A stretch of DNA of 64,000 nucleotides from Oxalobacteraceae sp. CFBP 8761 (GTDB lineage: Bacteria; Pseudomonadota; Gammaproteobacteria; Burkholderiales; Burkholderiaceae_D): assembly GCA_014841595.1 (NCBI GenBank), contig JACYUE010000001.1:1786996-1850995 (forward strand). The letters are read 5' to 3'. The notes beneath the pieces are model-generated. The model had not been told where the DNA came from, made no database searches, and was given only the letters and a program-made list of their open reading frames with translations. Below are positions 33,154 through 41,413 of the stretch, one piece after another. How positions within the stretch are numbered: the stretch's first letter is position 1; every line of letters begins with the position of its first letter. The translations under genes were made by a program, and so were the position numbers.

Positions 33154-33993
33154 ATGGCCGAAGGGATCGCAAACGGGGGGCGGCGCCGGGTGCTGGGGCA
33201 GTTGCTGGCGCTGCCAGCGTCAGCCGCACTATGTACGCCATCGGCGGGCGCGGCGGGCCTGGCAGACCAGGCAGACCAGGCAGATTCACCCGGCCAACGG
33301 GGCACGCTGCGCATCGCGCTCGAGGGCACCTATCCCCCCTTCAATTTCAAGGATCCGGCGAGCGGGCAATTGACCGGTCATGACATCGACGTGGCGCACG
33401 CGGTCGCGACGCGCATCGGCCTCGAGCCGCAATTCGTGCTGACCGAATGGAGCGCGATCCTGCCGGCGGTGCGTGCGGGCAGGGTGGACGTGGCCATCAG
33501 CCAGGTCATCATCACGCCACAACGCACGAAAACGTTCGACTTTTCCGCGCCCTATTGCTATTCGCAGTCCCAGCTCATCGTGCGCAAGAACGAGCGCGCT
33601 ACTTACCGCACGCTGGCCGACCTCAAGGGCCGCACACTGGGCGTGCGACAGAACAGCGTGTTCGAGCAGCAGGCCAGGGCGGTCCAGGGTATCAACATCA
33701 AGCGTTGTCCGGCCGCGCCCGAGAATCTGCAGGACCTGGCCTTTGGCCGCATCGACGCATTGCTTGACGACAGCCTGATGGTGCATTACCTGATCCGCAA
33801 GACGCAGCTTCCACTGAAGGCCGGTGCCCGCATCGGCACTCCTGAGCCCGTTGGCATCGCCCTGCGCAAGAGTCGTCCGGCATTCAAACTGGCGATCGAC
33901 AAGGCGCTGCGCGAGGCGCGCTCCGATGGCACGCTGCGCGCGTTGTCGCTCAAGTGGTTCGGTCACGACGCCAGCAGCATGCCGCCATCCTGA
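33154..33993 (+). CDS. Amino-acid-type ABC transporter substrate-binding protein (family 3)
   Basis: A 279-residue periplasmic solute-binding protein. The first 33 residues hold a basic start and hydrophobic signal (RRRVLGQLLALPASAALC). The mature protein starts near GTLRIALEGTYPPFNFKD and shows LTGHDIDVAHAVATRIGL, WSAILPAVRAGRVDVAI and TPQRTKTFDFSAPYCYSQ, the family 3 signature, then LADLKGRTLGVRQNSVFEQQ. The ligand is probably an amino acid such as cystine. The signal junction contains a small tandem repeat (ADQADQAD, nine-base units at about 33262-33288). No permease or ATPase gene is adjacent. Start follows AAGGGG. Confidence 0.87.
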   Translation: MAEGIANGGRRRVLGQLLALPASAALCTPSAGAAGLADQADQADSPGQRGTLRIALEGTYPPFNFKDPASGQLTGHDIDVAHAVATRIGLEPQFVLTEWSAILPAVRAGRVDVAISQVIITPQRTKTFDFSAPYCYSQSQLIVRKNERATYRTLADLKGRTLGVRQNSVFEQQARAVQGINIKRCPAAPENLQDLAFGRIDALLDDSLMVHYLIRKTQLPLKAGARIGTPEPVGIALRKSRPAFKLAIDKALREARSDGTLRALSLKWFGHDASSMPPS

Positions 33994-34003
33994 CGGCGCA
34001 AAA

Positions 34004-34036
34004 AAAAGCGCGGCCCAGTCATGGTGCCGCGCTTTT
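34004..34036. terminator. Bidirectional terminator
   Basis: AAAAGCGCGGC and GCCGCGCTTTT form an 11-bp stem around an 11-base loop, with T on one side and a run of A on the other. It serves the binding-protein gene and the convergent Gln-rich protein gene. Confidence 0.8.
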
Positions 34037-34053
34037 GTGTGGACAGTGCCACG

Positions 34054-34407
34054 TCAGCGTTGTTTGTCCTGCTTGCCTTGCCAGTCGCTCTGCTGGTCCA
34101 TTTGCCGAGACCCGCTGCCCGGCGAACCCTGGTCGCGGCTGGCGCGGTCGGCATTCAGGTCGTCCAGCGCCGGGGTGCCGCCTGATGCATGCTGGCCACC
34201 ATGTTGCTGGTTCTGCTGTTGGGCACCAGCGCCTTGCCGGCTGCCGGTGTCATGCTGCTTGCCCTCCTGCGTGCGGCCACTTTGCTGGCCGGTGGATTGC
34301 TTGTTACCAGCAATATCCTGCTTGCCGCCTTGCAGATTGCTGCTTTGCTGCATGCCGGGGTTTGAGCGCCCCGATGATTGGTCATTACTGCGTGTGGAAT
34401 CACCCAT
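34054..34407 (-). CDS. Disordered Gln/Gly/Ser-rich hydrophilic protein
   Basis: A 117-residue protein with almost no hydrophobic residues: it begins MGDSTRSNDQSSGRSN and is dominated by Gln, Gly, Ser, Asp and Lys, with repeated patterns such as QQSSN, QQSGR, QQQNQQ and QGKQDKQ. There is a single Trp near the end and no Cys, Tyr, Phe or signal peptide. An AGGAGG ribosome-binding site five bases before the ATG, and a strong downstream terminator, support a real gene. It looks intrinsically disordered, like hydrophilin or desiccation/stress proteins, but no family was recognised. Downstream of ETF-QO on the same strand, with its own intervals on both sides. Confidence 0.7.
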   Translation of the reverse strand: MGDSTRSNDQSSGRSNPGMQQSSNLQGGKQDIAGNKQSTGQQSGRTQEGKQHDTGSRQGAGAQQQNQQHGGQHASGGTPALDDLNADRASRDQGSPGSGSRQMDQQSDWQGKQDKQR

Positions 34408-34538
34408 CGCTGCCTCCTGCCACTGGTGTAGGAGCGACCCATGCTACGCCGTTCGCGTTGACCGCCAATCAGCAGATTGGCGGTGGTATTGCAGGATGAT
34501 TCTTACAAAGTCAGCAATAAAAGCGGACGGCCCGGCAA

Positions 34539-36215
34539 TCACATATTTGGATAATTCGGCCCGCCGCCACCTTCCGGTGTCACCCAGACGATGTTCTGCG
34601 TCGGGTCCTTGATATCGCAGGTCTTGCAGTGCACGCAGTTCTGGGCGTTGATCTGCAGGCGGTCGCCCCCGTCTTCGCGCTTGACGTACTCGTACACCCC
34701 GGCCGGACAGTAACGCTGTTCGGGCCCGGCGTACTTGGCCAGGTTGACGTCGACCGGCACGCTCGGATTTTTGAGCGTCAGGTGGATCGGCTCGTCTTCG
34801 CGGTGGTTGGTGTTCGAGATGAACACCGACGACAGCTTGTCGAAGGTCAGCTTGCCATCCGGCTTCGGGTAGACGATCGGCTTGAAGTGCGAGGCCGGCT
34901 TCAGGCATTCGTGGTCGGCATGCTTGTGGTGCAGCGTCCAGGGCGCCTTGCCACGGAACACGATCTGGTCGATGCCCGTCATGATCGTGCCCAGGACCAG
35001 GCCCTTGCTCATCCACGGCTTGAAGTTGCGCGCGACATGCAGCTCTTCGTGCAGCCACGATTGTTCGAACGCTGCCGGGAAGCTCGTGAGCTCGTCGCTC
35101 GTGCGGCCTTCGCCCAGCGCGGCAAACGCCGCCTCGGCCGCCAGCATGCCGGTCTTGATCGCTGCGTGGCTGCCCTTGATGCGGCTGGTGTTCAGGAAGC
35201 CCGCATCGCAGCCGATCAGCGCGCCGCCCGGGAATACCGTTTTAGGCAGCGATTGCAGGCCGCCTGCGGTAATCGAACGCGCGCCGTACGAGATGCGCTT
35301 GCCGCCTTCGAAGAAACCGCGGATGGCCGGGTGCGTTTTATAGCGCTGGAATTCTTCGTACGGCGACAGATACGGATTCTGGTACGACAGGCCGACGACA
35401 TAACCGACCGCGACCTGGTTGTTTTCCAGGTGGTACAGGAACGAACCGCCGTAGGTATCGTTCGGCAGTGGCCACCCGGCGGTGTGGATCACCAGACCCG
35501 GCTGGTGCTTGGCCGGATCGATTTCCCACAGTTCCTTGATGCCGATGCCGTAGGTTTGCGGGTCCTTGCCTTTGTTCAGCTCATACTTGGCCATCAGCTG
35601 ACGGCCCAGATGGCCGCGCGAGCCTTCGGCGAAGAACGTGTATTTGGCATGCAGCTCCATGCCAAGCTGGAATTCGGGGCCGGGCTCGCCGTCACGTTTC
35701 ATCCCCATATTGCCGGTTGCGACGCCCTTGACCGAGCCGTCTTCGTTGTACAGGATTTCAGCAGCCGGAAAGCCGGGGAAGATTTCCACGCCCAGCGCCT
35801 CGGCTTGCTGACCCAGCCAGCGCACCACATTGGCCAGCGAAATCACGTAGTTGCCGTGATTGGCCAGTGCAGGCGGGATGGCGAATGCCGGCGTGGCATA
35901 CGACTTGGTCTCGCTCAAGAACAAAACGCGGTCTTCGGTCACGGCGGTATTGAGCGGCGCGCCTTTTTCTTTCCAGTCGGGGATGAGTTCGTTGATCGCG
36001 CGTGGGTCCATCACGGCGCCGGACAAGATGTGCGCGCCCAGCTCGCCGCCTTTTTCCAGCACGCAGACCGTGACTTCCTGGCCTTTTTCAGCAGCCAGCT
36101 GTTTCAGGCGAATCGCCGCCGACAGGCCAGCCGGGCCGCCGCCGACCACGACGACGTCGTATTCCATCGCTTCGCGCGGGCCGTATTGTTCGAGAAAGTT
36201 CGTTGTCTCTGTCAT
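34539..36215 (-). CDS. etfD: Electron-transfer flavoprotein-ubiquinone oxidoreductase
   Basis: A membrane-bound flavo-iron-sulfur protein that moves electrons from ETF to ubiquinone during fatty-acid and amino-acid oxidation; 558 residues, normal length. The FAD fold is VVVVGGGPAGLSAAIRLKQL (about 22-41); LEKGGELGAHILSGAVMDP and the HTAGWPLPNDTYGGSFLYH region follow, with FPGGALIGCDAGFLN. The C-terminal [4Fe-4S] domain has CPAGVYEYV and NCVHCKTCDIKDPTQNI. ATG 36215 (MTETTNFLEQYG) is the family-like start. It is divergent from the SDR-thioesterase-lyase operon, so the 182 bases between them hold both promoters. Confidence 0.95.
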   Translation of the reverse strand: MTETTNFLEQYGPREAMEYDVVVVGGGPAGLSAAIRLKQLAAEKGQEVTVCVLEKGGELGAHILSGAVMDPRAINELIPDWKEKGAPLNTAVTEDRVLFLSETKSYATPAFAIPPALANHGNYVISLANVVRWLGQQAEALGVEIFPGFPAAEILYNEDGSVKGVATGNMGMKRDGEPGPEFQLGMELHAKYTFFAEGSRGHLGRQLMAKYELNKGKDPQTYGIGIKELWEIDPAKHQPGLVIHTAGWPLPNDTYGGSFLYHLENNQVAVGYVVGLSYQNPYLSPYEEFQRYKTHPAIRGFFEGGKRISYGARSITAGGLQSLPKTVFPGGALIGCDAGFLNTSRIKGSHAAIKTGMLAAEAAFAALGEGRTSDELTSFPAAFEQSWLHEELHVARNFKPWMSKGLVLGTIMTGIDQIVFRGKAPWTLHHKHADHECLKPASHFKPIVYPKPDGKLTFDKLSSVFISNTNHREDEPIHLTLKNPSVPVDVNLAKYAGPEQRYCPAGVYEYVKREDGGDRLQINAQNCVHCKTCDIKDPTQNIVWVTPEGGGGPNYPNM

Positions 36216-36397
36216 GGTTTTTTTGGGAAAGGGATGACGGTAATCAGAAAATAGCACGAGTGTGCGGGTTTTCGCTGTTCATTGCAATATCGCGGCCATT
36301 GTAAAGGCATTATTAGAAGGGACAATCGAATACCGGACATTTGTGGGATCATGGTGCTTTCGCAACTCGTGATCGTACTTACACCGGGGAGTCGGAC

Positions 36398-37174
36398 GTG
36401 GGCATTGAAGTCAATTTCGAAGGAAAGATCGCCATGGTCACTGGCGCATCGAGCGGCCTGGGCGCCCGTTTCGCCAAGGCCCTGGCCGGGGCCGGCGCCC
36501 AGGTCGTGCTGGCGTCGCGCCGCGTCGAGCGTCTCAAGGAGCTGCGCGCCGAAATCGAAGCCGATGGCGGCGCCGCGCACGTGGTGCGGCTCGACGTGAC
36601 CGACCTCGGCAGCATCAAGGCGGCCATAGCCCATGCTGAAACCGAGGCAGGGCCGATCGATATCCTGATCAACAACTCGTCCGTATCATCCACCCAGCGC
36701 CTGATCGACGTGGGCGAGGATGACTACACCTACATCATGGACACCAATTTGCGCGGCGCGTTCTTCGTGGCCCAGCAAACCGCCAAGCGCATGATCGCGC
36801 GCGCCAAGGGCGATCCACGCAAGCAGCATCGCATCGTCAATATCGCTTCGGTGGCGGGCTTGCGGGTACTGCCGCAGATCGGCGTGTACTGCATGAGCAA
36901 GGCTGGTGTGGTGCAGATGACCAAGGCGATGGCGGTGGAGTGGGGCAAGTACGGCATCAACGTCAACGCCATCTGCCCCGGCTACATTGCCACCGATGCA
37001 AACGAAGATTATTTCGAGACCGAGCAGGGCCGCAAACTTGTCGAGATGTTGCCGCGCAAGCGCGCCGGCCGGCCCGAAGACCTCGACGGCCTGCTGCTGC
37101 TGCTGGCCGCCGAAGAAGCCCACTTCATCAACGGCGCCATCATCACGGCCGACGACGGCATGATGGCGCACTAA
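36398..37174 (+). CDS. Short-chain dehydrogenase/reductase
   Basis: A 258-residue NAD(P)-dependent oxidoreductase of the classical SDR family. The cofactor motif is TGASSGLGARFAKALAG (about 16-32), catalytic Ser is in VNIASVAGL and Tyr-Lys in YCMSKAG. The usual NNAG motif is replaced by NNSSVSS, an unusual change. A GTG at 36398 with GGGGA upstream fits the SDR family start (MGIEVNFEGKIAMVTG). The thioesterase gene begins 17 bases after its stop, and the lyase gene overlaps that one, so the three are an operon. Neighbours point to a hydroxyacyl/ketoacyl-thioester or aromatic acid pathway. Substrate unknown. Confidence 0.88.
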   Translation: MGIEVNFEGKIAMVTGASSGLGARFAKALAGAGAQVVLASRRVERLKELRAEIEADGGAAHVVRLDVTDLGSIKAAIAHAETEAGPIDILINNSSVSSTQRLIDVGEDDYTYIMDTNLRGAFFVAQQTAKRMIARAKGDPRKQHRIVNIASVAGLRVLPQIGVYCMSKAGVVQMTKAMAVEWGKYGINVNAICPGYIATDANEDYFETEQGRKLVEMLPRKRAGRPEDLDGLLLLLAAEEAHFINGAIITADDGMMAH

Positions 37175-37191
37175 ACGCCAGGAACCACAGA

Positions 37192-37623
37192 ATGAGTAGT
37201 GAGACTACCGCACCGATGCTGGTGCACACCATGCGCATGCCAATCCGCTGGGGCGACATGGACGCCATGGGGCACGTCAACAATACCAATTACTTCCGTT
37301 ATATCGAGTCGGCCCGCATCGCCTGGCTCGAGCAGGTCGGCGGCTTGCCCGACTCGCGCGACCAAGGTCCCGTCATCGTCAACGCGTCGATGAACTTCCT
37401 CAAGCAGCTGACTTATCCAGGCGAGATCGAGGTGCGTACCTTCATTGCGCCGCCGGGGCGCTCGAGCATCGAGGTGTCGCACGAAATCCGGTTGCTGGAC
37501 GCTGACGGCGCACCGGGCGAGCTGCACGCCAACGGGATGGCCAAGGTGGTGTGGGTCGATTTCAAGGTGGGCAAGTCGGCCCCGTTGCCGGCTGCGCTGC
37601 GCAGCGTCTTCCCGGCGGCGTGA
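37192..37623 (+). CDS. Hotdog-fold acyl-CoA thioesterase (4HBT type)
   Basis: A 143-residue thioesterase of the 4-hydroxybenzoyl-CoA thioesterase/YbgC group. The catalytic-region signature RWGDMDAMGHVNNTNYFRYIESAR (split by the window rule: WGDMDAMGHVNN, then TNYFRYIESAR) lies at about 19-43. INxSMNFLKQLTYPGEIEVRT follows, typical of the family. It starts at ATG 37192, and its stop TGA shares bases with the GTG of the downstream lyase gene. The small enzyme would release a free acid from a CoA or ACP thioester made by its operon partners. Confidence 0.9.
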   Translation: MSSETTAPMLVHTMRMPIRWGDMDAMGHVNNTNYFRYIESARIAWLEQVGGLPDSRDQGPVIVNASMNFLKQLTYPGEIEVRTFIAPPGRSSIEVSHEIRLLDADGAPGELHANGMAKVVWVDFKVGKSAPLPAALRSVFPAA

Positions 37624-39155
37624 CCGCCGTGGTCTGCATTGACCGCGACCGGCTCGCGCTCGAGGATATCGTCGCCATCGCGCGCGGGACGGCGCGGCCG
37701 GTGCTCTCGCCCGACCCGGCCTTTCGCGCTTTTATTCAGCGCGGCGCCGACTTCCTCGACCGGCTGTTGCTTGAAGACGGCGCCATCTATGGCGTGACCA
37801 CCGGCTATGGCGATTCATGCACGGTGCCGGTACCGCTGGCGCTCGTGACCGAACTGCCGCACCACCTGTACACCTACCACGGCTGCGGCCTGGGCAGCTT
37901 TCTGAGCCCGGCCGAGACGCGCGCCGTGATGGCCGCGCGCCTGGCGTCGCTGGCGAAAGGCTTTTCAGGCGTCAGCATCGACCTGCTCGAGCAGATCGTG
38001 CGCCTGTTCGATGCCGACCTGCTGCCACTGATCCCCAGCGAAGGCTCGGTCGGCGCCAGCGGCGACCTGACGCCGCTGTCCTATCTCGCGGCCGTGCTGT
38101 GCGGCGAACGTGAGGTGCTGCGCAGGGGCGTGCCGATGCCAGCTGCCGATGCGCTGCGCGAGGCCGGCATCGCGCCACTGCGCCTGCGGCCGAAGGAGGG
38201 CCTGGCGATCATGAACGGCACCGCCGTCATGACGGGCCTGGCCTGCCTGGCCTGGGACCGCGCCGCCTACCTGACGCGCCTGACCACGCGCATCACGGCG
38301 ATGGCCTCGTTTGCGCTGGACGGCAATGCCCATCACTTTGACGAGACGCTGTTCTCGGTCAAGCCGCATGCGGGGATGCAGGACGTAGCCGCGTGGCTGC
38401 GCGCCGATCTGGCGTATTCCGGCCAGCAGGAGCGTAATGGCAAGCGCCTGCAAGACCGCTATTCGATCCGCTGCGCGCCGCATGTGATCGGCGTGCTGGC
38501 TGACGCGCTGCCGTTCTTTCGTACCATGGTCGAGAACGAACTCAATAGCGCCAACGACAATCCGATCATCGATGCCGAGGGCGAGCGCGTGCTGCATGGC
38601 GGGCACTTCTACGGCGGCCATATTGCGTTCGCAATGGACAGCATGAAGAATGCCGTCGCCAACTTGGCCGACCTGCTCGACCGGCAACTGGCGCTGCTGG
38701 TCGATCCGCGCTACAACGCCGGGCTGCCCGCCAACCTGTCGGGCATGGAGGGCGAGCGCGCTGCCATCAACCACGGCCTCAAGGCGCTGCAGATCAGCGC
38801 CTCGGCCTGGACCGCGGAAGCGCTCAAGCTGACGATGCCGGCATCGGTCTTTTCGCGTTCGACCGAATGCCACAACCAGGACAAGGTCAGCATGGGCACG
38901 ATTGCGGCACGCGACTGCCTGCGCGTGCTGGAACTGACCGAGCAGGTGGCCGCGGCGCTCTTGATCGCCGTGCGCCAGGGCGTCTGGCTGCGCTGCCGGC
39001 TCGAGCCGGAGCGGGTACTGCCGGCGCCACTGGCGCAGATGCAGGCGCAGCTGGGGCAGGACATTGCGCCGGTGCGTGAAGACCGGCGTCTTGATGGCGA
39101 TCTGCGTTTGCTGCTGGAGCGCATGCGCGAACAGCACTGGCAGCTGTACCTGTAA
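37620..39155 (+). CDS. Aromatic amino acid ammonia-lyase family (HAL/PAL/TAL-like)
   Basis: A 511-residue enzyme of the histidine/phenylalanine ammonia-lyase family that forms an MIO electrophile from its own Ala-Ser-Gly: A146-S147-G148 in EGSVGASGDLTPLSYLAAVL. Other family segments are IYGVTTGYGDS, IMNGTAVMTG, YSIRCAPHVIGVL, NELNSANDNPII, and FYGGHIAFAMDSMKNAVANL. The GTG start overlaps the thioesterase stop by four bases. In the region that selects the substrate (LYTYHGCGLG) it has Tyr-His, where HAL has Ser-His and TAL/PAL have His-Leu or Phe-Leu by my hand alignment. It is not in a hut operon, so it may not be a histidine-degrading enzyme. Lyases of this kind also occur in aryl-polyene and flexirubin clusters, but no such synthases are here. 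Confidence 0.85.
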   Translation: MTAVVCIDRDRLALEDIVAIARGTARPVLSPDPAFRAFIQRGADFLDRLLLEDGAIYGVTTGYGDSCTVPVPLALVTELPHHLYTYHGCGLGSFLSPAETRAVMAARLASLAKGFSGVSIDLLEQIVRLFDADLLPLIPSEGSVGASGDLTPLSYLAAVLCGEREVLRRGVPMPAADALREAGIAPLRLRPKEGLAIMNGTAVMTGLACLAWDRAAYLTRLTTRITAMASFALDGNAHHFDETLFSVKPHAGMQDVAAWLRADLAYSGQQERNGKRLQDRYSIRCAPHVIGVLADALPFFRTMVENELNSANDNPIIDAEGERVLHGGHFYGGHIAFAMDSMKNAVANLADLLDRQLALLVDPRYNAGLPANLSGMEGERAAINHGLKALQISASAWTAEALKLTMPASVFSRSTECHNQDKVSMGTIAARDCLRVLELTEQVAAALLIAVRQGVWLRCRLEPERVLPAPLAQMQAQLGQDIAPVREDRRLDGDLRLLLERMREQHWQLYL

Positions 39156-39189
39156 TCGCGCGAAGGTGGATCGGGGCTCTGGTGGCCCG

Positions 39190-39747
39190 CTAGCCCGCAC
39201 CCACCAGCTTGTGCACCAGTTCCACCGACGTCGATGCCGCAAACTTGCGCATCAGGCTGGCGCGGTGCATTTCGACCGTGCGTGGACTGAGGTCGGTTTC
39301 GCGCGCGATGATCTTGCTGGTCTTGCCCTCGACCAGCAGCGCGGCGATCTCTCGCTCGCGCGGCGTCAGTTGCGCCGTCACGGGCCGCTTCTCGCTGACA
39401 TCCTCGAAGATCCAGACGCCGGCGCCCAGGGGCTCGAGCGGGGACAGCGCACGGCCCGTCACATGGCACCAGAACAGCTCGCCGTTGGCGCGGCGCATGA
39501 TGCGCTCGTCCGAGTAGCGCCCCTTCGCGTTCATGATGGGGATGATGCGGTCACCCGTGCGCAAAAATTCGTCCATGGTCGGATACAGCACCGAGAACGA
39601 CGAGCCGGTCAGGTGCCCGGCCGGATGGCCGAACATCGCCGCCAGCGCGCCATTGCAAGCCTCTATCACCCGGTCGCGCGAGATGCACATGCCCACTGGC
39701 GCGTGCTGGAAAATCATCTCATAGTCAATCGTGTGCGGCAGGTTCAT
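39190..39747 (-). CDS. PAS-domain LuxR-type transcription factor
   Basis: A 185-residue regulator with a PAS sensor domain and a LuxR/FixJ-type helix-turn-helix. PAS spans about 8-115 (YEMIFQHAPVGMCISRDRVI, GALAAMFGHPAGHLTGSSF, WIFEDVSEKR), and the HTH at about 120-180 reads LTPREREIAALLVEGKTSKI then SPRTVEMHRASLMRKFAA. There is no receiver domain, so it probably binds a ligand or redox cofactor directly. The ATG 39747 follows the HTH-PAS family start; an in-frame upstream extension is not homologous. It is convergent with the lyase gene and divergent from the CoA-transferase genes, which it may regulate. Confidence 0.82.
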   Translation of the reverse strand: MNLPHTIDYEMIFQHAPVGMCISRDRVIEACNGALAAMFGHPAGHLTGSSFSVLYPTMDEFLRTGDRIIPIMNAKGRYSDERIMRRANGELFWCHVTGRALSPLEPLGAGVWIFEDVSEKRPVTAQLTPREREIAALLVEGKTSKIIARETDLSPRTVEMHRASLMRKFAASTSVELVHKLVGAG

Positions 39748-39876
39748 GTGAGGCGGGTCAGGGCGTGGTTCGTTGGCGTGCAGGTGGCGCAGGATGGCGG
39801 TAGTTCTACGGTATTGTGCACGGGCTGCCGGTATTCTATGCTGAGACGGGTTCTCAAACTTATAAAAGGGACAGGT

Positions 39877-40581
39877 ATGAATAAAGTGTATCCAGACGCG
39901 CGCTCGGCACTTGAAGGCGTCGTGCAGGACGGCCAGACCATCGCCGTGGGCGGGTTTGGCCTGTGCGGTATTCCGGAAGCCCTGATCGCAGCGCTGCGCG
40001 ACTCGGGTGTCAAGCAACTCACCGCCATCTCCAACAACGCAGGCGTCGATGGCTTCGGCCTGGGCCAGTTGCTCGAGACACGCCAGATCAAGAAAATGAT
40101 CGCGTCGTACGTCGGCGAAAACAAGGAATTTGCGCGCCAGTTTTTAGCCGGCGAACTCGAACTCGAATTCACGCCGCAAGGCACGCTGGCCGAGAAGCTG
40201 CGCGCCGGCGGCGCCGGCATCCCCGCCTTCTTCACCAAGACCGGCTACGGCACCATCGTCGCCGAGGGCAAGGAAACCCGCGAATTCCATGGCGAGCATT
40301 ATGTGATGGAGCATGCGCTGTTCCCCGATGTGTCGCTGGTCAAGGCCTATATGGCCGACCGCTCGGGCAACCTCGTGTTTCGCAAGACGGCCCGCAACTT
40401 CAACCCCAACGTGGCCACGGCCGGCAAGATCTGCATCGTCGAAGTCGAGAAGCTGGTCGAGACCGGCGAGATCGATCCCGACCACGTGCACACCCCGGGC
40501 ATCTTCGTGCACCGCATCGTCCACAACCCGTCGCCCGAGAAGCGCATCGAGCAGCGCACCGTGCGCACGGTGAGCAACTAA
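39877..40581 (+). CDS. scoA: 3-oxoacid CoA-transferase subunit A
   Basis: The alpha subunit of succinyl-CoA:3-ketoacid (acetoacetate) CoA-transferase, 234 residues. It has the CoA-binding pattern VGGFGLCGIPEALIAALRDSGV (as VGGFGLCGIPEALIAAL) near residue 24, GVDGFGLGQLLETRQIKKMIASY, and the C-terminal HRIVHNPSPEKRIEQRTVR. An AGGT site with AAAAGGGA precedes ATG 39877. It is 36 bases before scoB, with its own ribosome-binding site, forming a two-gene operon. Activates acetoacetate in ketone-body/PHB breakdown. Confidence 0.95.
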   Translation: MNKVYPDARSALEGVVQDGQTIAVGGFGLCGIPEALIAALRDSGVKQLTAISNNAGVDGFGLGQLLETRQIKKMIASYVGENKEFARQFLAGELELEFTPQGTLAEKLRAGGAGIPAFFTKTGYGTIVAEGKETREFHGEHYVMEHALFPDVSLVKAYMADRSGNLVFRKTARNFNPNVATAGKICIVEVEKLVETGEIDPDHVHTPGIFVHRIVHNPSPEKRIEQRTVRTVSN

Positions 40582-40617
40582 GCGCTTTAACCCGACGACA
40601 GAAACGGAGACAACAAC

Positions 40618-41277
40618 ATGGCATGGACTCGTGATGAAATGGCCGCGCGCGCGGCGCTGGAGCTGCAAGACGGCTTCTACGTGAACCTGGGCATTGGATT
40701 ACCAACCCTGGTGGCAAACTATGTACCGAAGGATATCGAGGTCTCGCTGCAGTCTGAAAACGGGCTGCTGGGCATCGGCCCGTTCCCGACGGAGGATGCG
40801 GTCGACGCCGACCTGATCAACGCCGGCAAGCAGACCGTGACGGCGCTGCCGGGCTCGGCCTACTTCAGCTCGGCCGATTCGTTCGGCATGATCCGCGGCG
40901 GCAAGATCAACCTGGCGATCCTGGGTGCGATGCAGGTGTCGGAAGAAGGCGACCTGGCCAACTGGATGATTCCGGGGAAAATGGTCAAGGGCATGGGCGG
41001 CGCGATGGATCTGGTGGCCGGCGTCAAGCGCGTGGTCGTGGTGATGGAACATGTCGCCACCGCCAAGGATGGCTCCACCAGCCACAAGTTGCTGAAGAAA
41101 TGTGATCTGCCGTTGACCGGTGTTGGCGTGGTCGATCGCATCATCACCGATCTGGGCGTGCTCGACGTGACGCCTACCGGCTTGAAGCTGGTCGAGCTGG
41201 CGCCCGGCGTGAGCGTGGACGAGATCGTCGCAGCGACTGGTTGCGAACTCGACGTGTCTTCCGTCCAGCACGCGTAG
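40618..41277 (+). CDS. scoB: 3-oxoacid CoA-transferase subunit B
   Basis: The beta subunit of the CoA-transferase, 219 residues, with the catalytic glutamate in the [12 protein letters not shown] motif (about residue 42-53). [15 protein letters not shown] at the N-terminus and [24 protein letters not shown] are typical. Together with ScoA it transfers CoA between succinyl-CoA and acetoacetate. GGAG precedes the ATG at 40618. The downstream REP-like palindrome at 41289-41390 probably acts as the transcription end. The 3-hydroxybutyrate dehydrogenase gene is 5 kb further on. Confidence 0.95.
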   Translation: MAWTRDEMAARAALELQDGFYVNLGIGLPTLVANYVPKDIEVSLQSENGLLGIGPFPTEDAVDADLINAGKQTVTALPGSAYFSSADSFGMIRGGKINLAILGAMQVSEEGDLANWMIPGKMVKGMGGAMDLVAGVKRVVVVMEHVATAKDGSTSHKLLKKCDLPLTGVGVVDRIITDLGVLDVTPTGLKLVELAPGVSVDEIVAATGCELDVSSVQHA

Positions 41278-41288
41278 CCGTCGCCGAA

Positions 41289-41390
41289 CGTAGGGTGGGG
41301 GGCTATGCCGCCCACGCGTTCAACCTGCACGGATTTCGTGGCGCATCAACAATCGTTGAACGGGTGGACGGCGCAGCCGTCCACCCTACG
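41289..41390. repeat. REP-like palindromic element (CGTAGGGTGG family)
   Basis: The element starts CGTAGGGTGG and ends CCACCCTACG (perfect 10-base inversion), with internal GGCGGC/GCCGCC-type stems, CCACGCGTTCAAC and TTGAACG forming a nested inverted repeat. GTAGGGTGG...CCACCCTAC motifs are common dispersed intergenic repeats in proteobacteria. It sits between the convergent ends of scoB and the M56 gene, where it could stop transcription or protect 3' ends. Confidence 0.75.
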
Positions 41391-41413
41391 GTAATGCTTG
41401 GTGGTAGAGCGAA

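Noticed and set aside
33262-33288. CRISPR or minisatellite array
   Set aside because: Only three nine-base units within a signal-peptide junction, coding for ADQADQAD; no array elsewhere in the window.
36398-39155. Aryl-polyene or flexirubin gene cluster
   Set aside because: The lyase and thioesterase occur in such clusters, but there are no ketosynthases, acyl carrier proteins or acyltransferases.
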